DNA of 64,000 bases from Garcia nutans. Taxonomy: Eukaryota; Streptophyta; Magnoliopsida; Malpighiales; Euphorbiaceae. The stretch spans positions 7,448,001 to 7,512,000 of the forward strand of contig CANTUV010000003.1 in NCBI GenBank assembly GCA_947685225.1. The letters run 5' to 3'. The notes under the pieces were generated by a model that saw only the letters and a list, made by a program, of their open reading frames with translations, did not search any database and was not told where the DNA came from. Of the stretch, positions 1 through 10,763 are shown piece by piece. The position numbers and the translations under genes are program-made. How positions within the stretch are numbered: position 1 is the stretch's first letter; each line of letters starts with the position of its first letter.

Positions 1-542
1 TCAAATAGTTTATCGACCTTGGACATCTCTTCAGTTTTCAGCTTCTTCTCAAATTTCTTTTTTAAATCAGCAATCATCTTTTCAACATCGGATGTCTCAG
101 TCTTTTCAATAGTTGCCTTCTCAACAACCTTCGGTTCTTTCTTCTTCTCTTAAACATCTTGGTAGTATTAAGCCCAATCATCATCATCATCAATGATCAC
201 CTTTTCATCATCAAAAACCACTTCACCATCTTTAGTCTTCCCTTTGTCCTTTGGCTTCTTAGTGCTAGCAAATGCCTCGGTATGATTCTCTAAGATTGCA
301 GTTAATTGGTTCTTCATGGTCTCAGTTAGGGCCTCTTTTATTTCTTCCATCTTGGCGTTGAGGGCCTCATCCACCATCCTTTGAATTTTTTCAGGCTCCA
401 TTGTTTTTAGTGAGCAAGTTATTGAGTCGTTGCTAGATACTTCGTCTCCGGTGTAGGTCGGATTGTTGTAAGCTTTTGACCTGTCGTAATCCAGGGCTGT
501 GAGCCATAGAGGATCAATGATATGAGATGCAAATGTATGCAT
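1..542 (-). pseudogene. gag: B1 gag, N-terminal part, broken
   Basis: N-terminal part of the Gag-like protein of family B, cut by the window edge. The start is the ATG at 542, which opens with MHTFASHIIDP and is shared with B3. The segment carries MEPEKIQRMVDEALNAK, a predicted helical Lys/Glu-rich stretch, an acidic run (DDEKVIIDDDDDW) and then a charged coiled-coil-like part. A TAA at 168-170 stops the frame after the acidic run where B2 has Gln, and another TAA lies about 20 bases further on. The conserved Gag core and Cys/His motif seen in B2 and B3 would lie left of the window. Gag would form the particle that packages element RNA in the cytoplasm. Not a working gene as it stands. Confidence 0.75.
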
Positions 543-1336
543 GTATGCAAGAACAATCAGCAAACAAGGACAAATAGGACGTTCCTTCCAACCTTATAAC
601 ATCCACACATGAATGGTGAGTCTCTTTTCCTAGGTATATGGTTAACAAAAGACCAACATGGGGTACCTTACTTTCGAATATTTCCCTCAGACGTTTCAAC
701 CAATAGTTATATTTTCGAAAATGGAAATCAATTTATAATAATTCCCATTAATTAGGTTTTAATCCATTCAACCAACTATAGTAGCTTTTACGCTGCATTG
801 GATTAAAACAAAATTAAGAGGTTTATTATAAATAGATTTCTCCCTTGAAAAAGGTAACTAATGATTCATGCCAAAAACAAACTCATGGTTAATTTATTCT
901 TAGTATAAACTAGGGTCACAATTGATTTTTGGTATTTCATAATTGACCTAAATATTTTTGCAAGCTCTTTGTAAGAAAAGGTTGGGTGAAAATAGTTTTG
1001 TTTCTAAGCCCATTGTAAAAGATTTTAGAAAAAAGGATTTTGGGCTTAGTATTCGGGCCATGAGCAAAAGAAATTTTGATTTGTTTTTAGAAAAGCCTTA
1101 TGTCTAAAGACCATCTTGAAAAGTTTTAAAAATAGCTTTGGTCTTTTAGAAAGAAAAATTTATTTTAAGCTTACAAATGTACTTGGGTGATATTAGAAAA
1201 AGAACAAACCAAATAAGCCATGATTTAAGCCAAGATAAATTAACCATAGCCAAACAACATGCATTTGGGATAAAAACCTAAGGAAAGTAACTAGGCCAAT
1301 TACATAAGCTTTGGTCTTTGGGTTAAAAGGCTTAGG

Positions 1337-1404
1337 TTCCCATAGCAAGTATATACCAAATGGTACGAGGTTCCCATAGCAAGTATATACCAAATGGTAC
1401 GAGG
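1337..1404. repeat. 34-bp tandem duplication in B1 leader
   Basis: Two adjacent identical copies of a unit beginning TTCCCATAGCAAG and ending GGTACGAGG. B2 and B3 have one copy, so the duplication arose in B1. It lies directly beside the insertion site of element A. Confidence 0.9.
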
Positions 1405-1409
1405 CTATG
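1405..1409. repeat. Target site duplication of element A (left copy)
   Basis: CTATG directly left of the TG end of the LTR; the same five bases follow the other LTR at 13958-13962. Confidence 0.95.
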
Positions 1410-4400
1410 TGTAACACCCATATACCCTATATACGTACAATACATATTTTCAGCATATGTAAAATATGCATATACGGTATAAAAATGTCACAGACCGATT
1501 TAATAAAAATTTTCACATTTCTATTTTAAGATTTCAAATACTAATATATAAAAAAAATAGTATATAAATATTCTTTGCTGTTATAGGAATCCAAAATAAA
1601 TATTTTATATGAAAATCCTTGGAAAAAATTCGCCAGAGTTTTGTTTGTAATTTGAACGTTTCCAAAATTCAACAAAACACAATCTGCATAAAACAAACAC
1701 TCCAAATAAAATCAATTCACCAATTCACCAATACTTCTCAATTTCTCCATATTTTATCAAAATACTTATATATAGGTATATATATATCAACATTATATAT
1801 AAAATCCCATCTTAAATAAAATTATTCAAATTATTCTTTACAATTTACAATATATGCTTCAAAAACATATCATAACATACATAATATCAAAAATGTACAT
1901 GCTGGCAACTAGCTCTGATCTTGATGTACCCAAAACAACTCTTCAAGCTCAATAAATACAAACCTAGACCCGACCAGGTCTAGTAAAACTCTCCAGCTCT
2001 ACCAAAATATCCATGACACCAGCGCAACGAATTACAATCTCGCTAAGCCGTACAAACTTTGATAATAATAAAAATGTAAAGTAATGCCAATGCACAATGC
2101 ATACAGAGGTCACATCATTTCACTTTCTTATATTTTTCAAATATTTCATACTCACAACTCTTAACATTATATTGCTCAATTGTATCACAATTTATAATTC
2201 ACATTAAAGCAAAGACAAGCATGGGCCCAAAAGGATCTAATATGCTATTCAAATTTTAGAGTTACTGCTTTGGTCCATAATGACACCATGTGTCTAGCCT
2301 GTAGGCAATATATATATCCATGGATAATGTAACAGCCCCAGTCTCTTGGACCTCAACCCGGCTAGACCCTTAGGCCCCAGTATCTTGGTCCTCATCCCGG
2401 CTAGACTGCTACGGTTTTTGAGGCTTACAATCCAGTCTTTTCACCCCAAAAACATCATATTTATCATTTATCAACTGGGCTCGGTTTACGACCCGGTCCT
2501 TTCACCTACCCAGCAATTCATAGGCATGCCGCCAAACCCAGAACTCTGAAAATTGAATAACATACTAGGCACACAATTAATTCATTTATCTCATTATCAA
2601 ATGCTTTCACAATTCATTTCTCATTTTATTTCTCATAATCAAACTAGGCTCATTGCCTTATTTTGTTTTTCATTTTTCTCATTTTTCACATCTTTCTCAT
2701 TTTTCTCACTTTTCTCATTTTTTCTCATTTTTATCAATATCAATTCATTTCATTATTCCACATATCTCATTTTTGCGTTCACAACACATTACCCAATTAC
2801 TTTGGGTATTTTCACATAATATGCATATTTCACACTTTACACAATTTAGCCATTATCAATGGCTTTTCACAATGCATTTAACACATATATGACATTACAA
2901 ATGTCATAGCACATTATTCATACTCAATCAATGAACCAAGTAGCTTAACATATTTTTCAACCAAAATGTGTTAAGTCCAAATGTCATGCAAATATAAACA
3001 TTATACTCAAAGTTTGTACATACCTCTACCAGCAACCCAAAGCAAGCTTAATACAACCTCCAATCCTATCCTTCCAACTTGCCCTTCACCACTTGGATGA
3101 AGAAAATCAACCTCCCTCAATGCCTATACCAAATGTGATCATACATAATCATTTAACATCATATTCTAAGGTATTCTCAACATCAAACCATAATTAAACA
3201 TCACTCTAAACCAAATCCCAAAATTAAGCTTCACCTCACTTTAACTTTGAAAAACCATATCAAGCCATTTAAATTAGTGTTTTAAGTTTATTAATATCAT
3301 TAAAAACATATTCTAATACATTTAAATCATTTACATTATAACAGTACACTCTTATACACAAAATCTCAAAAATGGCATAACCTTCCCCCATTGAAGGTTT
3401 TCCATTCCAACACAATCCATTACTCATTTCAAGCTTATATTCATCACTTTTAACACTAAACAACATGCTTAAACAAACAAAATCACACAATTCAACCACT
3501 TTGGAAAATCACTTTTTCAAAACCCTAAATCTCCACTTCCATTCTCAAAATCCAACCAAACACAACCAAATCCAATATTTGACTTTAAAATACTTGTTTA
3601 TGTATCAAAACAACTCATTTGGAATCAATTTACACAATTAAAAACCATGATTTCAAAACCCTAAAAAATACATTACCCTAAATTCTCTCTCTTCACCAAT
3701 CTTACCCAAACTCAACCATTTCTTTAAACCCGCCTTAAAATCATTAATAACCAATCAAAACAACTTCATTCATATCCAATTAAGCAATTAAATCATGCTA
3801 CTATAGAATTTCAAAATTTACATAACACACTTTTCCATAGAATTTGAAAATTTGGTAAGAAAGCTTACCAATTGATAAAGAAACTTCTAAAACTCCACTT
3901 GAATCCTTAAAATCTCTTAAATTTTTGGAGTATGGAAGAAGCAAATCCCTCTCTTGAAGCCATGAAATTCGGCCTTGAAGGAAAAAAGAAGAAGAAGACT
4001 TTATTTTTTTTTATTTCTCTTTCCTTTCACCCTTTAATTTTAAACCATATATATATATATTAAAATAATTTAATAATTAATTATTTAATTATTTATTTAA
4101 TAAATTAAAAGTCCTAAATTTCCTCTTCCAATAAAAAATAATTTATTTTTGAATTATTTTATTAATTTTAAATTTCTAAGATTTAATTACCAAAATACCC
4201 TTTTACTTTGACTTTTCTTTTAAAAAGTGTTGACTTTTATATGTTATGTATATTTTACATATATATCACATATATTATCCACTTTTTCATTTAAAACCCC
4301 TTCATTTTTCATTTAAAATCATTAATTTAATTTATCCATTTAAATTATAATTTATTTTATCAAATTTCATAAAATTAAAACTTTTCAAAAATTTAGGATA

Positions 4401-4611
4401 TTATACATATGCACAAGTATTGTGTATCTTATATACACATGAAATGTACCTTATATGTGTATTAAATATTAAGTATGTAATGTATTAATCCAACATATAC
4501 AATTAATATACCATATGTGTATGTTATATACACTCTAGATATATATATTGAGTATATACAATTTATATCTCCAAATACTTATTTAATTTCTCCAAAATTA
4601 CGGATGTTACA
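1410..4611 (-). repeat. A 3' LTR
   Basis: Long terminal repeat starting TGTAACACCC on the plus strand and ending GGATGTTACA. It matches 10764-13957 nearly end to end, with scattered substitutions and small indels. It contains a GC-richer CCAGTCTCTTGGAC module (2336-2410), a degenerate form of the paired-hairpin module near 2010-2050, and a TC-rich tract at about 2655-2745. Short ORFs inside it are fortuitous. Confidence 0.93.
2655..2745. repeat. TTTTTCTCA-type pyrimidine repeats in A LTR
   Basis: About ten imperfect copies of CATTTTTCT. The same tract lies at 12005-12085 in the other LTR of A, with a slightly different unit number. Confidence 0.85.
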
Positions 4612-4647
4612 ATTTTCTCCTACTTAAATAATTTTTTCCTCGAAATT
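4612..4647 (-). promoter_or_regulatory. A polypurine tract and adjoining conserved motif
   Basis: Directly inside the 3' LTR the plus strand reads TTTTCTCCTACTT, the complement of a purine-rich tract that would prime plus-strand DNA. Next to it is a decayed form (CCTCGAAATT, 4638-4647) of the motif AATTTCGAGGACGAAATT seen at the same place in C and F. Confidence 0.7.
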
Positions 4648-6313
4648 ATCTAGTATAGTAATAAATCATTCAAATCATTATTTTACCAAATTACATAATT
4701 TCTATTCTCCCCCTTAGGTTCATTCTTAAATTTTTTTTACCATTCCCTAACACATCATTATACTGTCTATTTACTCAAATAGTCACAACAAATTATTATA
4801 TCTTCAATCGAATTGTCATTAGACAAAATTTGTTTATCTCCTTAATATATATATACCACACACCTATTGCACTCAAGATATCTGATCACTTCATTATCTT
4901 AAAAATATACTCTCATCACCTTAAATTCAAATGTTAATAACTTTTATCTTAACACAATAATTTTACACATCTTCACTTTGATCCGAAATGTAATAAGTTT
5001 ACAAGTATTTATTGAAATTCAATGTGTGTAGTTGTACAATTTCATTCCAATTATACTATAACTAACACTTTTCTCTTATAATTATTTGAAACTAATATAA
5101 CTTAGCTCCTTTCATATGCATATACATATCAAAACGTTGTATTATGCACATTATCATATAGCTTGCATATTCTTAATACAACTACACACATTGAATTTCA
5201 ATAAATACTTGTAAACTTATTACATTTCGGATCAATTGATCTAACTATCACAATATGACCATCACAACCTTATTCTATTCTGACCAACCTTTTGTCTATT
5301 TTAAATTCATCAATATGTTTTCAATTCATGACCTAATTCTATTAGGTCAAATTTATTCTCAAATTTTAATTCTCTTCGAATTCATCATTACAGATAATAT
5401 TCACTTCCTCTAGTCTCGTTTACTTTATACATCATTTTCATCAACTTATTCATTTTATACCACTTTCAAATACATTTATTATAACTCTTACTCACATTTC
5501 TTATAGTTACCCTATTTACACAAATCAATTTTCTTATACATCTTTTAAAGCTCATCATATTTTTATAATTCTCTTCTGTTTCCACACTTTCTATAATTAT
5601 AAACAAATTTCTAGTATAAAATTATAAGATCCAACTATGCAAACCATAAGTCTTGACCATATTTCTTGAAGCATAACTATCAATCTCACCAAAACTATCC
5701 AACAGTCATGCCATAATAATGGTCACATCCGTGGCTTATAAATAAATACTGCCCTTCTATCATTCTTCTTCAAACATTTCCAATCACAATATTAAGTTCG
5801 TATCTCAAAAATCACATATTCATTTTCTAATCTTTTGATACACAAAAAGTTAACACGTTTTAGCTCTGTTTCAAAGCAATTTACTCTTGATCACTTGATC
5901 ATCATTAGCCTAACTCATGTTTCAACAATATTATCATTAACATCTCTTACATATACACATTCGTTCATATGCTAATTTACACAATTTCCATTTATTACTC
6001 CATTTCTAATCTATCTCTTATAAAAATTTTCATTCATTTTTTTTTTCACTTCCACACTTTCTTCATTATACTTTCCTTTTTCCTTACAATCTCTTATTTA
6101 TACGCATATACTTTAGGCCCAAAACACTATACAATCATGAAGTTCTTAAAATAACAATTTCACCGTCCAGCTCTGTTCGGGTCCATTCTCAATCTCAATT
6201 CATCACATGACCTAACTCTACGCAGATCAAGACCTAATCTCTCTTAGGTCTATTAATACATGCAATATCATTCTCAATATCACCAGACACGTATTTGTAT
6301 AAGGTAGTAAACA
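4648..6313 (-). other. A internal region, 3' part; no coding sequence seen
   Basis: Very AT-rich sequence without a convincing ORF on either strand. No RT, RNase H or integrase motif could be found. The one clear structure is the 59-bp inverted repeat at 4978-5235. Confidence 0.7.
4978..5235. repeat. Perfect 59-bp inverted repeat with 140-bp spacer
   Basis: Arm 4978-5036 and arm 5177-5235 are exact reverse complements over 59 bases by direct comparison; pairing ends at 5037/5176 and 4977/5236. No obvious duplication flanks the arms. It could be a small foldback element, a local inverted duplication, or a functional RNA hairpin of A. Confidence 0.93.
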
Positions 6314-6318
6314 CTCGA
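6314..6318. repeat. Target site duplication of solo LTR E (left copy)
   Basis: CTCGA before the LTR; the same bases follow it at 8648-8652. Confidence 0.95.
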
Positions 6319-7137
6319 TGTAATATCCCAATGTATGCCCTAGAAGTTTTGAATATTATTGTTGTTTGATTTGAATTAAATGTACATATGTTTTAGCAAA
6401 GGAAATGATTGTGTTAATGGAATGTATATGTTGTATATATGTTAATATATATAACATATATGTTGGTCAAGTGTAAAGTCAAGGGAAGAAGATATTTTTT
6501 TTATTTGGGATGAGTGAAATTACTTAAGAGGGCAAGAGTTTTAAAGGAAGTGTGAACAAATAGAAAAGGGCATTTAAGTAATTGTGTTGATGGAATTGCT
6601 TGGTGGATATTTAAAGAAGAAAAGAAGGTTGAATTGTCTTCATTTCTTTTCTTTTCTTGGTATAGCCGGCCATTTCAAAGGAAGAGAGCAAAAGTGAGAT
6701 TTTCTTATTCAAGTTTCAAATTGAAGGAGAAATCAAAGGTTTTGGTTGGAGATTTGTGAAATTTCTTCATCTAAGGTAAGTACTCTCTTGTTTTCCTTTG
6801 GTATTTTGAAGATATGTTTGAAGTGTGTTGTGATTTGATAATATTATGATTTGGTATGTATGAGATGAGTTTCTAAATGTTGAAATTGATTGTGAGTTAA
6901 TTTAGTGTTGGTTTGGTTTTGGTTGAAGATGGTAGGTTAAAAGTGATGTTGTTTTTTTTAGGGTTTTGAAGTGGAAGGTGATTAAATGTGTTGATGATGG
7001 GTTGTTAAGGTGAATATTGTGGTAAACATGTGAAATATGTGTTTAGAACATGGATTACATTCATTTGAATTATGCTATATTGTGTATAATGCAATTAAGT
7101 GCAACCAAAGGGGACTTGGACATGTTAAGGTTTCAAT

Positions 7138-7320
7138 TCATGAGAGACACGGCCAAAAGCAAGGAGAGACACGGCCAATTCATGAGAGACACGGCCCAGT
7201 CCATGGAAATTTGGCCGTGTTGGGTGATTTTTGGAGGAGACACGGCCGTGTCCCTTGCCCATGTTGGCTTCTGTTGCTTTTGGTTGAGAGACACAGCCAC
7301 AAGCTTGGCCGTGTCCCTTG
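7138..7320. repeat. ACACGGCC/GGCCGTGT-rich segment in solo LTR E
   Basis: Repeated GAGACACGGCC and its complement GGCCGTGTC, including the palindrome ACACGGCCGTGT near 7240-7253, in otherwise AT-rich DNA. It takes the place of the 63-bp arrays of LTRs C, D and S. Confidence 0.85.
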
Positions 7321-7493
7321 AGTGTGTTGGTTACTGTGTTTGGTTTTTGTTCTTCTTACATGATTGAGTTTGAACTTCCATTTACTAATGCATATGATAT
7401 TATATGAACAAGGTGATGTAATATGCATTGTGAAACTTGTGAATGGCAATGTGTTATATGAATAATGTATCTTGAAATGTTATACCAATGATG

Positions 7494-7610
7494 CTATGTG
7501 AATAATATGAATTGAGATATAATATGATGATGTTAGGTGAGTAATATGAATTGAGATATAATATGATAATGCTAGGTGAATAATATGAATTGAGATACAA
7601 CATGATACGA
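7494..7610. repeat. 39-bp tandem repeat, three copies, in solo LTR E
   Basis: The core AATAATATGAATTGAGATA recurs at 7501, 7540 and 7579, a 39-base period with few changes. Confidence 0.9.
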
Positions 7611-7809
7611 GGCCATTGTGATTGGCTATGATAACTCAAATGTGATGTGAAGCCATTGTGTTTGGCTATGATGATTCAATTGAAAGAACATAAGGCATGT
7701 TTGCCTAATTGATGATGAGAATTGAGAATGAAACAATAAATGAATTGTGTGTCTAATGTGTTATTCATTTTCAGAGTTTTGTTGTTGGTGGCATGCCTAT
7801 TGGTAACAT

Positions 7810-7975
7810 TCTCTTGAAGTTAGGTTGGATTTGATCCTTGAAGCCTAATTGAGATGTTACAACCCTTGAAGCTAGGTTGGATTGGTTCTTGAAGCCAAGT
7901 TGGGTTGATACTTAGCATGCTTTGTTCCCCTTGAAGCTTGGTTGAACCTAAATCCTTGAAGCCTAGTTGGGTTTA
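7810..7975. repeat. CTTGAAGCCTAGTTGG repeats in solo LTR E
   Basis: Five to six imperfect copies of CTTGAAGCC followed by AAGTTGG or TAGTTGG. The reverse complement occurs in D (17043-17165) and C (36300-36420), so this module is shared by several LTR families. Confidence 0.8.
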
Positions 7976-8262
7976 TGATAATGATAAATGTAATAACAAA
8001 ACCAAAGCATTAACTCTGAAAGTTTAATGGCATATTAGTGTGTCTTGGGCCCATGCTTGTCTTTGTTTAATGTGATTCATGTATGGTAAAATGATTAACT
8101 AATGAGATATATGGAAAGAATATTGAAATGTGATATGTTTATATATGTGGTTGATGAAATATAAAGGTATGTTGTTAACCTTTCATCTATGATATTGATT
8201 TGAGTAATCAAATGTGTGACATTGCATTGCATTATAGTATAGTGTTGGTATATTTTGTACTA

Positions 8263-8300
8263 CTAAGCCGTTGGCTTAGCGCGATATTGTTTAATCGCGC
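8263..8300 (+). other. Paired-hairpin module in solo LTR E
   Basis: CTAAGCC (8263-8269), loop GTT, GGCTTAG (8273-8279), followed at once by GCGCGAT (8279-8285), an 8-nt loop and ATCGCGC (8294-8300). Both 7-bp stems are perfect. The module recurs in S, F, C and D LTRs. Confidence 0.9.
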
Positions 8301-8647
8301 AGGTAACAGAGTTGAACCTGAGAGCTCCTCAAGACCGAGTGAGAGTAGGCATTGAAGTGTTATTTTGGGACTTAAAGATCAGAGAAGAGCTGCCAATCAT
8401 GTATATATATTCTATGTTTTGTAAACTTTGATTTATAATATACTTGTAATAACTTCCGCTGTGAATTAATAAAAATTTTTATATGGTGTCTTTTGGATTT
8501 CTTTTAAATGTTTGAGATTGGTTTCACTTATTTACAAAGATATTTGTTGTGTTTCTTTTTAAACTGTGGCATTTTCTATATTCAGTATACGTATGTTACG
8601 ATCGTCTAAGCATGCTTGGTACGTATACGGTATATAGGGGTGTTACA

Positions 8648-8652
8648 CTCGA
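8648..8652. repeat. Target site duplication of solo LTR E (right copy)
   Basis: CTCGA, matching 6314-6318. Confidence 0.95.
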
Positions 8653-10743
8653 TAACATTTTTTTAATCATCCACATACACCTTCGTAAGTCATAATCACA
8701 ATGTGACTTACTTTCCACATTTTCTTACATATCATATTTGTGTTCATATAGAAAAAAAAATCTCATCACACAAATCATACAATTATACTCAATTACTCTT
8801 TTACATACAACCTATTCAAAGTTAACATTTATCACCTTTCAGAGAACATTATCATTTCTCATTCTTTTGACATTACTTAGGTTATTCATCAATTTAACAT
8901 ATATACACACTCTGACCATAACATAATTAACATCTTCCTTATTCAATCGCCCATCACTTAAATAAGTTTCTTATTATATATTTTTTTTCTAACACTTCAC
9001 ATAAATCTTAGTCACGTTTCCAATGTGATATCTCTCACATTTTTTTTTTTGCATTTATCACACCTTTCATATCCATTTTCATCATTTCCAATTCAATTAA
9101 CTAAAGTAACTCATTTTCACTTGCATAATCATTTCCCTTTATTTCATAATAAATTTCTATATTATCAGCCACATTACACCTTAGTTAGTACTTTTATAAG
9201 TAACATTACTCATTCAAAATTACTCTCATGCTTATTAAACATTAAACTATCAATATTTAAACAATCCTCATCGAAATTCCCTTACAACTCTAAATTTCCA
9301 ATTTACTATTTTACTTAAATTTCATTCTATTAATCTCACTTTCAAGAGCTAACTTTATAAACATTATTTTATATTAATATAATATCAAAACACATCACTT
9401 TCACAATTATGGAAACCCATTTCAAATATTCAAATTTCATATAATGCAACTAACAACATGAACCTCACCAAATCTCACCCATATCACATTCTCAATCTTA
9501 AGATCAGAACATTTACTTTTAAACAACACTAATTCATTTCCTTATACTAATTAACATATACTAATTAGCATCATCCATTTAGATACTTTAATTTTACACA
9601 CTCAACCCTAAATTATGCATCATTGTTCCATAATAAATAATTCGCTATCATATATGATTTCACTCTTTATTTTTAATTATGAACTTTTTGTTGAAAATTA
9701 TTAAAAACTCCATATTCCTTCTATACTTATACCCATATTCATATAAATTTTTATAATTTTCTTCATTCATTTGTCTCATAAAATTAATTTATTACTTACA
9801 CAAAACTGCATGACTTCTTCATTTTCATGTCAATCTCACTTTTAATTTTTATATTCCTTACCGATTCTTTTAAAAGCTTGTAAAATTTTATCCATGTGCA
9901 CTTGACACATATATGGACTTATATTTAAAGTTTTAGATTTTTCCAAGTTGATTTAATATATTTAAAAATTAAATCTTCCAAAATCAGAGAATATGTCTCT
10001 TTAATAATTTCTCTGGCAGCACCCGGTTGTCCATTTTTTTCAGGTATCAAACCTTAATAAAAATTTATGAAATTTTAACCATATGTTATAGGAATACATA
10101 TGATATTGTGTGTAAATGTTTAGATTTTTCTGGGTTGGTTTACCATAGTTTCTAGATTTATTTTGTTTTCAATTTCTACATATTCTGAGTTGCTGAAATT
10201 TCTCCAACAATCTGTGTTATTCTATTTTTCTTAATTAGAGATCCATCTTTAAAATTTATAAAATTTTATACATTTGGATTCTAACATATAGAAAAACTTT
10301 CTATTAAATGTTTAAACTCATCCAACATTTCTAGATTTGTCCAACAATTCAGACAATATCACTTTGCAGTACATCTATAAAATTTTCTATAACTATCATG
10401 CTCATTTCTCAAACTTTTTAGTTTTATATCTTAAATTATTTCCTAGATTATTTTTCTAATTTAACTTATTCATCAATTGAATCAGCTATAAATTTTAAAT
10501 TTCAAATAAAAGTTTCAAAAATTCTTAATCCATAATCTCTAGAATGACGTTTCCACTGCGTCACTTTTGATCTATGCAACCCAGACACCATCTCAACCCA
10601 TATCCATTATATTAAATGGACATTGCCACATCAGGGATCCGATAAATTGCTAGTGCCAATGCATGCAATACAATTGAAAAATCATTTTTTTATTCCAATT
10701 TTCTCTCTCTATCATCCCACCTAGGTCGAGAATCTCAAACCTA
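8653..10743 (-). other. A internal region, 5' part; no coding sequence seen
   Basis: AT-rich sequence where gag would be expected in an autonomous relative. I see no ORF with gag or pol motifs. The last 100 bases before the primer site resemble the leader of F and C (CACCTAGG and CTCAAACCTAGG). Confidence 0.7.
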
Positions 10744-10756
10744 GGCTCTGATACCA
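10744..10756 (-). promoter_or_regulatory. A primer-binding site (initiator tRNA-Met type)
   Basis: Plus strand GGCTCTGATACCA; the minus strand TGGTATCAGAGCC is complementary to the 3' end of plant initiator tRNA-Met. It lies seven bases from the LTR. It fixes the orientation of A and should still be functional by sequence. Confidence 0.93.
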
Positions 10757-10763
10757 AAATAAA

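Larger units (their letters stand above)
543..1409 (-). other. B1 leader, part 1 (between gag and insertion A)
   Basis: Non-coding leader matching B2 (27919-28722) and B3 (48480-49300) at high similarity. No supported ORF. Near the break there is a 34-bp direct duplication, 1337-1370 and 1371-1404, absent from B2 and B3. Confidence 0.8.
6319..8647 (+). mobile_element. E: solo LTR of a chromovirus-type element
   Basis: Single 2.3-kb LTR starting TGTAATATCCC and ending GGGGTGTTACA, flanked by CTCGA on both sides, with no interior or second LTR. It was left by recombination between the two LTRs of a full element inserted in A. Ends and several internal modules match the F LTR, but most of the sequence is different, so it is a separate family. 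Modules in order: ACACGGCC-rich segment (about 7138-7320), 39-bp repeats (7494-7610), CTTGAAGCC repeats (7810-7975), paired hairpins (8263-8300) and a conserved AACTTCCGCTG-type segment near 8450. Confidence 0.95.

Noticed and set aside
4978..5235. Inverted repeat as a MITE or foldback transposon
   Set aside because: No target duplication at the arm ends and no typical terminal motif, so it is reported as an inverted repeat only.
8263..8300. Paired hairpins as a tRNA or snoRNA gene
   Set aside because: Only two short stems, no cloverleaf, and no A/B box arrangement.
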